NCBI GenBank assembly: GCA_037447655.1 | Contig: JBBHKE010001750.1 | Span: 1 to 53,846 of the forward strand | Source of the DNA: Zygnema cylindricum | Taxonomy: Eukaryota > Streptophyta > Zygnematophyceae > Zygnematales > Zygnemataceae | DNA: 53,846 nucleotides | Direction: 5' to 3' | Part shown: positions 20,267-30,337 of the stretch, piece after piece | How positions within the stretch are numbered: position 1 is the stretch's first letter | How the letters are laid out: each line of letters opens with the position of its first letter | Program-made: the position numbers and the translations under genes | Notes under the pieces: generated by a model | Database searches by the model: none | Seen by the model: the letters and a program-made list of their open reading frames with translations, nothing else | What the model was told of the DNA's origin: nothing

Positions 20267-22696
20267 CTAGTCACTTTTCAATTTTAATCCACAGTTTTCT
20301 CTGCAATAAATCAATTTAGGGGAAGGCACTGCTTTTGTCATCATGTCTGCAATCATTTCTCTATCAGTTTTATGAACCAGTTTAATAATTTTATTTTCTA
20401 CCTTCTCTCTGACAAAGCTTAGTCTAATATCCATATGCTTAGCTTTGAAGTGATGTTTCGGATTAGCTGCAATAGAGATAGCAGCTTGATTATCACAAAA
20501 AACATTTTGAGTTCCAGACTTCATGAACCCAAGTTCTTCAAGAAGGGATTTAACCCACATTAATTCTTTGGTGGCAGCACAGGAAGCCATGTATTCAGCC
20601 TCCATAGTGGACTGAGCAACTACTTTTTGTTGCTTGCTACTCCAACAACATGCACCGGATCCAATTTGCAACACATATCCAGTCGTACACCTCCTTAAAG
20701 GCACATCTCCATAACTGGCATCACTCCAAGTGGTGATGTCAGTGTGCTCCCCTCCCAAATGCAACCATAATTCCCTTGTCCCCACCAGATACCTCATCAC
20801 CCTTTTGGCAGCCTCCCAATCTCTCTTTCTTGGTTCATTTAGATTTCTACTAAGGACACCTACAGCTGCAGCTATATCCGGACGGGTACAGTTCATAAAA
20901 TAAATTAAACTGCCTACAATCTGCCGATAAGGGATATTTTCCATAAATTTTCTTTCTATCTCGTCCATCTCATCATTAATGATGAATATTCCTCCCTCTT
21001 CACTCCCCTCACTCACTTTCTTCAAATCCATGGGAGTAGTACATCCGTTTGCTTTCTCCATTTGAAATTTTTCTAGCATATTACCGATTGCTTCTTTTTG
21101 AGTGAGTCTTATAATTCTATTCCCTCTATCTCTCTCCATCTGAATTCCCAAAATGTACTTTGCTTCGCCAAGATCTTTCATATCAAAACTGCTTCTAAGA
21201 TCCCGTTTTAGTTTGTTAATTTTATCTAAGGACTTGCTTAAGACCAACAAATCATCCACATAAATAGCAATAAATATCACTCCATTCTCATCCTCAAATA
21301 AATATATAGAGTGATCTGAACTAATTGTGATATACCCCAAACCGGTCAGAAATTTGTCGAGCTTTATATTCCACTGTCGCGGGGCTTGCTTAAGCCCATA
21401 GAGTGATTTTATCAGTTTGCAAACTTTGTTTTCTTCCCCACTTTCCACGAATCCTTCCGGTTGCCTCATGTAAATTTCTTCTTCCAACTCTCCGTGCAAA
21501 AAGGCAGTTTTAATATCCATCTGGTGGATTTCCATATCCTCCGCTGCGGCTATACTTAAAAGGATTCTAACAGAAGGAAATCTGACTACAGGTGCAAAGG
21601 TTTCTTCGTAGTCTATCCCCTCTTTCTGTGTATAACCTTTTGCAACTAACCTAGCTTTGTACCTCTCAATGGTATTATCCGGGTTTAATTTAAGTTTAAA
21701 CACCCACTTACATCCGATCGGTTTTCGGTCCGGTGGACAATCTACCAACTCCCATGTATTGGCTTCCATGATAGAGGCCATTTCTTCATTTATAGCTGTG
21801 ATCCACCGGCTACTTTCTGGAGTGTTTATGGCCTCTAAGTATGTTTGAGGTTCATCTGGGTGAGACATCTTTGTGAGTTGGTTATTTACTTGTCTTTCTT
21901 GAAGTCGTTTACTACTTCTTCTTCCCCCTTCAAAATCGGACGCTGGTATGGAAGGCATTCTTGGGTTTCGTTTTGGGAAATTTTCAGCTTCCCTATCTTC
22001 CAATTCCGGTGTCTCATCAAGTTCCTCATCGGTTTCCACTTCGTATTGTGGCGTTGCCTCGGATGTTGTCCTTTCCTCCTTCTCCTTTGGTAGATCTGCA
22101 GATTTTTCTTTTTCTCCCTCTTCCTTCTCTTCATTTTCAAAGTCAAAGTCAGAAAACTGATCCGTTTCAAATCTGATTTTGACTTCCTTATTATATTTGA
22201 ATGGATCAATGGACTTCTCTTCATTCATCACCACTATGTGTTTTACCAAAATTATATCTCTCTTTTTCAAGTCATACACTCGGTATCCTTTTGTGCTCTC
22301 ATCATATCCTACAAGATATCCTGGTTTCCCTCTTCCCTCTAACTTCCATTTAGTCTTATCGGAATCCAAACTGTAGACTTGACTTCCGAACACTCTCAAA
22401 CTAGACAAATCAGGCTTTCTTCCTGTCCACCTCTCATACGGAGTTTCCTCCTTATTTGCTGAAGTTAGGACTCTATTTTTGATGAAATTAGCATAGTTCA
22501 TAGACTCAGCCCAAAACTGCAGCCCTATCCTCTTATCACTTAACATACTTCTGGACATATCTCCTAAAGTTCTATTCACTCTTTCTGCTACCCCCATTTT
22601 GTTCCGGATTATAGGGAACAGTTTTCTCATGATGAATTCCTTCTTCTTTAAGATATTCTTCAAAATCCCTTGAGGTGTATTCTTTCCCATTATCAC
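20267..22696 (-). CDS. pol: Copia Pol, C-terminal part: integrase end, reverse transcriptase, RNase H
   Basis: An 809-residue frame; residues 1-34 are the wrong frame before the shift, and real homology starts at GVAERVNRT (35). The integrase C-terminal part includes TPYERWTGRKPDLSSLRVFG and GYLVGYDESTKGYRVYDL (126-143). A charged linker covers 170-250. Reverse transcriptase runs from about 300, with GCKWVFKLKLNP (328-339), LYGLKQAPRQWN (432-443) and the catalytic YVDD at 479-482. RNase H has SDASYGD (D659), EAEYMA (E699 and E701) and CDNQAAI (D735). The protein ends beside the polypurine tract. It copies element RNA to DNA and integrates it. All catalytic residues in this part are kept, so only the upstream frameshift separates it from an intact polyprotein. 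There is no separate start: in a working element it would be made as part of Gag-Pol. Confidence 0.95.
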   Translation of the reverse strand: MIMGKNTPQGILKNILKKKEFIMRKLFPIIRNKMGVAERVNRTLGDMSRSMLSDKRIGLQFWAESMNYANFIKNRVLTSANKEETPYERWTGRKPDLSSLRVFGSQVYSLDSDKTKWKLEGRGKPGYLVGYDESTKGYRVYDLKKRDIILVKHIVVMNEEKSIDPFKYNKEVKIRFETDQFSDFDFENEEKEEGEKEKSADLPKEKEERTTSEATPQYEVETDEELDETPELEDREAENFPKRNPRMPSIPASDFEGGRRSSKRLQERQVNNQLTKMSHPDEPQTYLEAINTPESSRWITAINEEMASIMEANTWELVDCPPDRKPIGCKWVFKLKLNPDNTIERYKARLVAKGYTQKEGIDYEETFAPVVRFPSVRILLSIAAAEDMEIHQMDIKTAFLHGELEEEIYMRQPEGFVESGEENKVCKLIKSLYGLKQAPRQWNIKLDKFLTGLGYITISSDHSIYLFEDENGVIFIAIYVDDLLVLSKSLDKINKLKRDLRSSFDMKDLGEAKYILGIQMERDRGNRIIRLTQKEAIGNMLEKFQMEKANGCTTPMDLKKVSEGSEEGGIFIINDEMDEIERKFMENIPYRQIVGSLIYFMNCTRPDIAAAVGVLSRNLNEPRKRDWEAAKRVMRYLVGTRELWLHLGGEHTDITTWSDASYGDVPLRRCTTGYVLQIGSGACCWSSKQQKVVAQSTMEAEYMASCAATKELMWVKSLLEELGFMKSGTQNVFCDNQAAISIAANPKHHFKAKHMDIRLSFVREKVENKIIKLVHKTDREMIADMMTKAVPSPKLIYCRENCGLKLKSD

Positions 22697-24704
22697 TTCT
22701 TATCTCTTTTATTGAGGTTTCATGTAGCTTTTCACTCCATACTTTATACTCTTTGAAACATCTTAATACCTTTGACTTATGTCTGAGAAAGTATACCTTC
22801 GTGTATCTAGACCAATCATCTGTGATAGTTAACATCCATCTTTTCCCCCCATGTGAGGCATACCTAGCAGGTCCCCAAACATCAGTGTGAACTAGATCTA
22901 ATACTTTCTCTCTCCTAAATGTGGTTGCCTTTGGAAATGGAAGTCTATGAATCTTCCCTTGGGCACATCCACTACAATCATCAAAGGTCTCATCATCTTC
23001 AAAAGTAATACCCTCCACTATTCCATTTTTCTTCATTTTCTTTAATCTATCTAGATGCACATGCCCCAACCTTTTATGCCAAAGCATCATCTCACTTGCA
23101 CACGAGTAGAGAACACTCTTTTCATTGCAAAGTACAATTCTGAACATTCCTTGACTGCCCTTCTCAGCTATGAAATAAACCTCATTATCAAAGCTTGCTG
23201 TGAAGATTCCTTTCCTAGTTCCTGTTTCAAACTCCTTTTCATCTAGGACAGCTGTTGAGACTAGGTTCTTGCTAAGTTGTGGAATGTAAAGAACGTCTGA
23301 GAGTGTTACAATTGAGGCCTTTCCATCAACTAGAACCTTCAAGTCAACAGTTCCAACAAGACTTGTGGTTTCTACTCTACCATCTCCGTACTCTATCTCA
23401 ACTGTTGGGATCTTTCTCAGTTTAGTGAACCACCGCTTATCTTTGCACATATGCATTGAAGCCCCTGAGTCTATGATCCACCCATCCTCGGGTGGATCCC
23501 TCTTACCTCCGAAAGCACACTTTTGTCTCCGTGGAATGTCGACATGCGATTCAGTGTTTTTCGGATTAAGGAGAAGCTCCTCAAGCTCCTCTTCAGGTTC
23601 AGTTTTTCCTTCCACTTCCTCATCAAGAACTTGAGTCAGGAAAGCCTTTTTCTTTCCTCCGTCCTTTGAAGTTCCTTGACCATCTTTCAGTCGAAGATCT
23701 GCAAGTCTGACACAATCTGCCATAAAGTGTCCCGGTTTCTTGCAGAAGTGACATAATCCTCCTCGAGAAGTTCCTCTCCCCTGTCTATCAAATCTGCCAC
23801 CTCCTTGTCCTCTTCCACCAAAGTTTCGATAAGGATCTTTCCCTCTCTCCTCATCACGCTTCCGCCAATCAGCTCCTGCAGACAATGCTTGAACACTTGG
23901 ACTCCCTCTCCTAAGCTCTATGGTGCTTTCTTTCACTAAAATCATTCCCACAGTGTCATCCCAATTCCAATTGCTATCTCCTATGTCCAGCAATCGGTTA
24001 ATGATATTCTCATACTCTTCAGGTAGTTTCATCATTAATGTGTTCACTCTTTGTCTCTCAGACCATGAGTTACCTGCACTCTCTAACTCTCCAAACAATG
24101 CTCCTAAATCATTGCAATAATTATCCATACTTCCTCCCTTATAAGTATAAGCTGCAATCTTATTTTCTGCCAACTGTTGCTGCTGCAATGATCCACTCTT
24201 ATATTTGTTAACTAGTGATATCCAAATCTGAGATGAAGATTTGACATGCATAAGGGGAATGGCAATGCCCTTTGCTACACTTTTAAGAATTAAGAGCTTA
24301 GCAACCTTGTCTTTGTAGTTCCACTTTTCATACTCTGATCTTTCGGTCTGAACCCTTGTCGTTGTTGCTGGTGGTGCTGCTGCCGGTATCGCCTTCGGCA
24401 ATGGTGTTACTTGAGTTGCAACTCTTTCCTTTTCTCCTTCCATGACAATCTCTTCTCCTTCCTCATCTTCATCCTCGGTGATGGTGGCAGCTGTTCTACC
24501 AACTGTAGAGGCGGAGGTGCCAGAAAAACGTGTCCCTCCAAACCCAGGTGGAGGTGGGCATCGAATTTGTCCAGACACTATGCCCCATAAATGCTTCTCA
24601 AATAGTTCTCCCTCCATCATCATTTCCCAATAAAGAAAGTCTGATCCATCAAATATGGGCACCCTAGAGGGTGGGCCCATAACCTGAAATTCTGTGGTCT
24701 CCAT
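22572..24704 (-). CDS. gag: Copia Gag, protease and integrase core
   Basis: A 710-residue frame starting at ATG 24704, inside the 5' LTR; residues 7-12 (QVMGPP) are encoded across the primer-binding site. Gag occupies about 1-335, with a Pro/Glu/Thr-rich insert at 70-120 and a zinc knuckle CHFCKKPGHFMADC (C318, C321, H326, C331). The protease active site is DSGAS (D412 to G414). Integrase has H543, H548, C577 and C580 for zinc, then D608 (HTDVWGP), D671 (RSDNG) and E701 (PEQNG). The frame then leaves homology at GSRKSE because of the five-C run at 22591-22595 (G run on the coding strand), which appears one base too long. Gag forms the particle, the protease matures it, and integrase joins the copy to the chromosome. 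Everything up to the shift looks functional. Confidence 0.95.
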   Translation of the reverse strand: METTEFQVMGPPSRVPIFDGSDFLYWEMMMEGELFEKHLWGIVSGQIRCPPPPGFGGTRFSGTSASTVGRTAATITEDEDEEGEEIVMEGEKERVATQVTPLPKAIPAAAPPATTTRVQTERSEYEKWNYKDKVAKLLILKSVAKGIAIPLMHVKSSSQIWISLVNKYKSGSLQQQQLAENKIAAYTYKGGSMDNYCNDLGALFGELESAGNSWSERQRVNTLMMKLPEEYENIINRLLDIGDSNWNWDDTVGMILVKESTIELRRGSPSVQALSAGADWRKRDEERGKDPYRNFGGRGQGGGRFDRQGRGTSRGGLCHFCKKPGHFMADCVRLADLRLKDGQGTSKDGGKKKAFLTQVLDEEVEGKTEPEEELEELLLNPKNTESHVDIPRRQKCAFGGKRDPPEDGWIIDSGASMHMCKDKRWFTKLRKIPTVEIEYGDGRVETTSLVGTVDLKVLVDGKASIVTLSDVLYIPQLSKNLVSTAVLDEKEFETGTRKGIFTASFDNEVYFIAEKGSQGMFRIVLCNEKSVLYSCASEMMLWHKRLGHVHLDRLKKMKKNGIVEGITFEDDETFDDCSGCAQGKIHRLPFPKATTFRREKVLDLVHTDVWGPARYASHGGKRWMLTITDDWSRYTKVYFLRHKSKVLRCFKEYKVWSEKLHETSIKEIRSDNGKEYTSRDFEEYLKEEGIHHEKTVPYNPEQNGGSRKSE
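24672..24684 (-). other. Primer-binding site, anticodon arm of initiator tRNA-Met
   Basis: The element strand reads GGTTATGGGCCCA directly after the LTR. It is the reverse complement of TGGGCCCATAACC, the anticodon stem and loop (CAU) of plant initiator tRNA-Met. The usual plant copia site, TGGTATCAGAGC, pairs with the tRNA 3' end instead. Confidence 0.8.
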
Positions 24705-25575
24705 TGACCCACAGAATGAGCAGCCTATGTAAAGCCTCTAGGATAATATTTGCCCCTTCTACTTTCCCGCTGAATAAGCGCCGCCCAGGCACACAAATAT
24801 TCTGACCACTCTCACCCTTGTGAGGACAAGACTCCCCTGAGTCAAACGCAAAAAGAATCACTGAATTTGCTCACCCGAGCAGTAAGTTATGGCTGGTCAA
24901 AGATGACCTTTATAGTTACAAGCTCTCTTAGAGAGAGAGGTACCTAAATATTACTAAGTCTCGGTCTGCCTACTCACGACTACCTACTATTAAACCCTAG
25001 TCCAATAGGAACACTATAAAGTACAAGAAGGTACAATGGGCGATGTACTTATTGTACAACTATTGTACGACAAGGTCTACAAGGTGACACCTGTCATATC
25101 GGAAGCCATGGTTCCTCCTCCCATCTTCTCCGGTATCAAATAATGTGGCGCCACGTGGCACCGCGTGACGCTATATCCGTATGCCGCCGAAAAGCTTACT
25201 TCGCGTGGCGGCTTTAATGCCGGCCGTCCGATCAAAACATATTTTACACGGTTCAGATTCGCGTACATGCAGAAATTGCTCATTTTGGTTAGTCTGCTGT
25301 TAATTAGCTATTTTGTTAATGTTTATATATTTATGAAACCCGTCACGTGTATCGTTTCGTAACGCCTTAATGGTTAAGGCGTTAGGCTATAGAGGGTCTA
25401 GAGGTCACAGGTTCAAATCTAGACCTAGGCATCATTTTATCCAAAATACCCTTATCTGCAAAAACTGCCACTTTCTAAATATGGCGGCAGCCATGGCGCG
25501 CCTTTGATCCTCACTCTCTTTCTTTAAAACAAAACTAAAATAGGGAAGTGAACTATTAATTACCTCTTTTCAACA
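24685..25575 (-). repeat. 5' LTR of the young copia
   Basis: 891 bp, apparently identical to 19363-20253. It includes the start codon of gag (24704-24702). Confidence 0.95.
25361..25432 (+). other. tRNA-like A-box/B-box module, second LTR copy
   Basis: Identical to 20039-20110; B-box match at 25410-25420. Antisense to the element. Confidence 0.55.
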
Positions 25576-25862
25576 AAATCTTATTGGGATATATCAAGAA
25601 TAGAGTGCAAAAGATATCTTGTGATAATCAAGCTGCGATTGCAATTGCAGCAAACCCTAAGCATCACTTTAAAGCAAAGCATATAGACATTCGTTTGAGC
25701 TTTGTTAGAGAGAAAGTTGAGGATAAAATAATTAGTTTGGAATATAGACCAGATGGAGAACTGGTAGCAGATATGATAACTAAGCCGGTTTCTTCTCCCA
25801 ATTTGATATTTTGTAGGGAGAAGTGCGGACTGAAGCAAAAGATTGACTAAAAATAAGGGGAG
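25576..25862 (+). pseudogene. pol: Copia B RNase H C-terminal end
   Basis: This continues the frame broken at 19362: CDNQAAIAIAANPKHHFKAKH, then DIRLSFVREKVE and CREKCGLKQKID, the normal C-terminus. Positions 25576-25580 are the duplicated target AAATC. The polypurine tract ATAAGGGGAG follows the stop and leads into the LTR at 25863. Confidence 0.9.
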
Positions 25863-26035
25863 TGTTGAAAAAGGGTATTTTACATTCTATCTCTTGTAGT
25901 CTATGAGCTTACTATAGTCCTCATACTTGTCGTAATCACTGAGGACTGGCACGCACCCATGGCTGTCTAAGGTAGAGAAGGAGACACGCACAGGGAGCAA
26001 GAGAAATAGCCCTTGCAAAAGATATGTGACAAGGA

Positions 26036-26112
26036 TAGGCTTTGATCCTATGACCTCTCAGATACATGACGTATGACGTACGGCGTAGCTGTCAGCCTTA
26101 TGCGTTAGGTGT
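26036..26112 (-). other. tRNA-like module in the copia B LTR (degenerate)
   Basis: On the minus strand CCTAACGCATAAGGCTG is A-box-like and GGATCAAAGCC (26038-26048) is B-box-like. Same position and antisense orientation as in the young element. Confidence 0.4.
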
Positions 26113-26483
26113 TGATGAATCGATATACGTATTATGTCCGATTCATATTTATCATGTGACGCAACATAATACTTCATTTAACATATTACGGACAAAGTGT
26201 ACATAAAACGTGTAGGACTGCATGAAAAAATGTACCGCACGAAATGACATCAAATTTCAACGTACGAAATTGAATGTCGTTTGCGATCGACGGCTTCCAA
26301 AGGAGACAGAATTCTGGAGCTTACTTTTAACGGTTTGCGGAGCAGGTGTCGGTGGGTGTCACGTGGCGTGAGATGATTGGACAAAGAATATTGCGGGGGA
26401 GCAACTACGGCTCAAAAACTGACACGCGTTAGTTCAGCAGCCATGTCGTACTGTGGTCGTACAAGAAGTACAGCGGTACCTAT

Positions 26484-27325
26484 TGTTGTTTTTAGAAAGC
26501 TTTAGTCCTCTCTATGCCTCAGTTGTGAGGGAGAGAGAGTTGTTCAGGACTTAAGTTATTTCTGGTTGAGTTCGGTTCAATACTTACCAAAATTAGTGTG
26601 ACAGTGAAGTTGGGAGTTCACGGTTCATTCACACTTGGGACACGCGTCGTCACTTGAGAGAATGCATGAGGATGTCCTCCGTGGACGTACGGAAATTCAG
26701 CAGGACCACGGGACTTCGTGAAGTCAGTTCTACGGTGCCAAATCCTTTAATCGGACGGCTGACAGCCGCTGCCATCAAATAATGACGAGGCATGACTAGA
26801 TCACTATCACTTTACGTTGTGTGAACTTTGGTGTAAATATTTGGTAGAATAGAATTTTGTCCGTAGTGAATTAGTTGTTTAGTGTTGAGAATGTGGTTCA
26901 TGACATACCTTCAGTACACAGGTATACTCACAATATTTGTTGTGTTAGAATGTTAGATGTACGGCTGGAATGCCTCCGTAGAGCTTAGTGTAGTTTCAGT
27001 GTATAGAAGTAGGACTTAGTGAATTTGATTCATTAGGAACAAATGATATGAAAACTGTTCACTCAGTTTTATGTAATTTCATTTCTGCATATCTCACAGA
27101 TCTGTAAGCGGAATTAATATACATTTTGTTTGTTTGTTTATTTTTATGTTACCTACACTGTAGTAAATTTTCAGGACCATTGGAGCTTTTTTCTAAAAGT
27201 TATAGTCTGTCAAAGTTGCTGTTCAGCCATTGGTATTTGTGGAAGCTTCCTCTCTTGATTTGTTCTACGATGACTACTTCTGCATCTTCTTCATCTTCAG
27301 TGCCATCAGTTGTCTCAGAACAACA
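26484..27325 (+). mobile_element. Solo LTR of the copia A family (842 bp)
   Basis: It starts TGTTGTTTTTAGAAAGC and ends CAGAACAACA, flanked by a perfect 5-bp duplication CCTAT (26479-26483 and 27326-27330). Near its end it carries an ATG (27270) followed by a Ser-rich frame, like the LTR-encoded gag start of the family. Confidence 0.9.
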
Positions 27326-27672
27326 CCTATACCTTCTTGTACCTTACAGTCTTTTGATTGGTTGTGTACACTAGTAGTATGTTTAGAGAAGGAGCTTAAG
27401 ACTTAGAAAAATTTAGGTTTACGTCTCTCTCTCAGAGTGCATCTGTATTTATAGACCATCTTTGGTCAGCCATAACATAATGCTCAGGGGAGCAATTTCA
27501 GTTATTCTTTTTGCTGCGGACTCAAGGGAGTCCAAGCTACAGAGAGGTCTAGTCGGTCAGAGTTTTTGCTTCCCATGGTGTGACTTGTTTATCGCCAAAC
27601 TCAAAAGTGCAAATATTTTCCCAGAGGCTTTATATAAGCAGGACATTCTGTGTACCAATGGAGGTCACAAGA

Positions 27673-28441
27673 TTAAAAAACTAACTTGGGGGGTAAGGAT
27701 TCCAACAAACCTTATGGAAACTTTGGTGGAGGAGGAAGAGGAAATTAATCGGACGGATCTGGATCGAGGCCTCCGAAGGGGCTCTATCACTTTTGTAAGA
27801 AGTCGGGACATTACATGGCGGAGTGTACTCAACTGACAGAGCTGAGATTGCAGGAGGAGTAGATTGGAAAACCAACCGCAAGAAAAAAGAAGGCATTTAT
27901 GGCAACACAAGTCATGGGAAAGGATTTTGATGAGAACGATGGAGAACTTCTCTTCAACAAAGAGCTGGAGGTGAAAGGTGAGCCGAAGATTCCAAAGAGG
28001 TAAAAGTGTGCTTTTGGTGGAAAAAAAGAAGCTGCTGAAGAAGGATGGATTATTGATTCAGAAGCCTCTATGCATATGTGTCGAGAATAACCACTGTTTT
28101 GCAAATGAGAAGAATCCCTATTGTAGAGATAGTGTATAGGGATGGGAGAATAGTCACCACTAATTTAGTGGGATCTGTGGATATGAGAGTCTTAGTTGTT
28201 TTTAGTCAAGCTGCGATTGCAATTGCAACAAACCCTAAGCATCACTGTAAAGCGAAGTATATGGACATTCGTTTGAGCTTTGTGAGAGAGAAGGTTGAGA
28301 ATAAATTAAATAGTTTGGAGTATAGACCGGATGGAGAAATGATAGCATATATGATGACTAAGCCGGTTCCTTCTCCCAAATTGATATTTTGTAGGGGGAA
28401 GTGTGGACTGAAAGAAAAGATAGACTAGAAAATAATAGGAT
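27673..28441 (+). pseudogene. Deleted copia unit: gag knuckle, protease, then RNase H end
   Basis: It begins in the gag C-terminal part with a Gly-rich segment and HFCKKSGHYMAEC, where the first knuckle Cys is Tyr. KCAFGGKKEA and GWIIDSEASMHMC follow; the protease DSG is DSE. At about 28195 the sequence jumps directly to the RNase H end, QAAIAIATNPKHHCKAK, and runs to CGLKEKID. Integrase, reverse transcriptase and most of RNase H are deleted. The stop is followed by an eroded polypurine tract and an LTR. Same family as copia B and the young element. Confidence 0.85.
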
Positions 28442-29035
28442 TGTTGAAAAAAGGGTATTTTATAATTTATCTCTTTAGTCAGTCTATGGTAGTTCTACAG
28501 TTCTCATACTTGTCGTAGTCACAAAGAACTTGCAGGCAGCTATGGGTGCCTTAGCTAGATGAGATAACAGGCAAGAGACACGAGCCTCTGCAAAAGATAG
28601 GCTTTCAGTGACAAGATGTGATCTTGTGACCTCGAGAATGACAGCCGTCGGAACATTCGTCCGCCTTATCCGGTAGGTCTTAGTGAATCGTTAAGTATAT
28701 GGGATGTGATAAATTTTTAAAGAGTGACCCAGCGACACATTTCATTTAACAACTTACGAAAAGAAATGAACATGAAACGTACAGGACCGCATGAAATTAA
28801 CGAAACAACATTTAATTTCAACGGATGAAATCAAATGTTGTTCGCGATCGACGGCTCGCAGAGGAGCCGAAATTCCGGAGTGGAATTTTGGTGGTTTGCA
28901 ATCCAATGTCGGCGGATGACACTTGGCGAGATATTCTTGGAGAGCGCATATTACGGGGGGAGCAAGTACGGCTCAGGAACTGACACCCGTTAGCGGAACG
29001 GCCATGTCGTACTATGGCCGTACAAGAAGTACTGT
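28442..29035 (+). repeat. 3' LTR of the deleted copia unit, truncated
   Basis: It starts TGTTGAAAAAAGGG and aligns with 25863-26480 up to about 29033, where similarity ends. About 595 of some 960 bp remain. A degenerate tRNA-like module lies at 28612-28680 on the minus strand. Confidence 0.75.
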
Positions 29036-30337
29036 CAAGCTCGTGTGCTTTTCAGGCATACCTTTATATCACCAAGGATTTTTGAGCCTTTTGTACCCAG
29101 TACGGTCTTCAGAGTACGGAGGAATGAGTTTACCAAGCCAAACGGGATCCTTGTATTTCCAAAACTGAGCGGAACGCACTTTATTTTGCGCCTAACGGAG
29201 GCCAAACGGCAAAGTTCTACCGTCTCAAAGATGGCAATTCCGTTACATGGGACCAGTTTCCAACAGCCCTCGTGGGGGGTACATTGTGGATTGCCACGTA
29301 ACTTCCCAGATTTGCATCTAGATTATGTTGTTAGCCGTCAATAGGAATTTAATTCCGGCTCAGCTGACTATCGGTCCATTAATTACCTTAGGTCAAAGTC
29401 TGTCGCTTTCATAGCATTTTCAGGACTTTGTCTTATCATAATGGAACAAATAATTACTTCAGGCCGCGGATCTAGCCGCAATCCGAGGCAAAACCTTTTT
29501 GCCTCGAGTGTAGTACGTATTATGTTGTCTTATGTCTGTTCAGTTACACTTGCTTGCCTCTCATTGGTTAATAGCGTAGCTTTGACTTTTGGACTTGGAA
29601 TTCGACAACATTTTGATGTATAAGGCGCTTGGGGACGAAGGAGACAGGTTGCTTTTCCGTAATGTCTCTTGTGAAAACCCTCAAAAATACTAAACAAACC
29701 TTCTTTTGGAGAATCTTTGTCTTTTTTTTGACTCTATTGCCATCTTGGTTTTGAATCTGTCTTTTGTGGAAATCATAGTCCGGGCGGGTAGTTGGCACTA
29801 TCTTCCTTTCGGGTGATTTTTGACTCTTTGCTCTTTTGAACCGACAAGAGTCTCGTCGGTTGCGAGTTGCGGACACTGAAGGATGCAGAAGTACCATACC
29901 GTTTTGACGATACTATCAAGGGAGGGGTTGCCTCTTTCTAATTGTCATCGTTAATTGTTGGGGTGTGTTAAACTTGTTTCATTATATTTCACATTTTCTA
30001 TCTTTTATTCTCTTTATTGGGGCAAGGTGATAATGTTAAACCTGGAAAGCCAATCATAATTATTTATATATATATTTACGTGGTAGTGCATTTGTGTCTT
30101 CGTATGGAGTTTTATCTTGCTTTGGAGTGACCAGTCCGGAGTAAACTGGAATCCCCTAGATCGAGACAGCGAGTTTTGAGGGAACAAGTGCTATAATCTT
30201 CCCGTAGAGAAAGCACAGTACTGAAAAGCCACCTATCGACTGAGATTAGAGGGGATAGGAGCTTGACCTTGGAAGCTATCTTTTGGAAGATAGTTCTAAT
30301 TATATACATTACTCTTTCTCTCGTTACCTTTTTCATC
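29036..30337. other. Unassigned stretch before gypsy copy 2
   Basis: No known family is recognised in any frame. It should hold the 5' LTR and leader of the gypsy element, but no matching 3' LTR is present to define it. A short GC-rich inverted motif, AGGCCGCGGATCTAGCCGC, lies near 29460. Confidence 0.35.

Larger units (their letters stand above)
19363..25575 (-). mobile_element. Young full-length copia element (6213 bp)
   Basis: It has two 891-bp LTRs with no difference that I could find by eye, a perfect 5-bp target duplication AAATC (19358-19362 and 25576-25580), a primer site at 24672-24684, a polypurine tract at 20254-20261, and near-complete gag-pol on the minus strand. It sits inside RNase H of copia B. 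LTR identity points to a recent insertion. A single extra base in a G run of the integrase region splits gag-pol into two frames. Confidence 0.95.
25863..27672 (+). repeat. LTR of copia B, split by a solo LTR
   Basis: The two parts, 25863-26483 and 27331-27672 (about 963 bp together), align with the young element's LTR read on its own strand. The left part follows copia B's polypurine tract as a 3' LTR; the right part leads into another copia internal region, so one LTR serves two tandem units. The right end lacks the last few bases and the primer site. Confidence 0.8.

Noticed and set aside
22572-22696. Programmed frameshift in the young copia
   Set aside because: The shift lies within integrase, not at a gag-pol border, and a single G-run indel explains it.
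29045-29344. A 99-residue open frame before the gypsy element
   Set aside because: No family resemblance, no start context, and it lies where an LTR or leader is expected.
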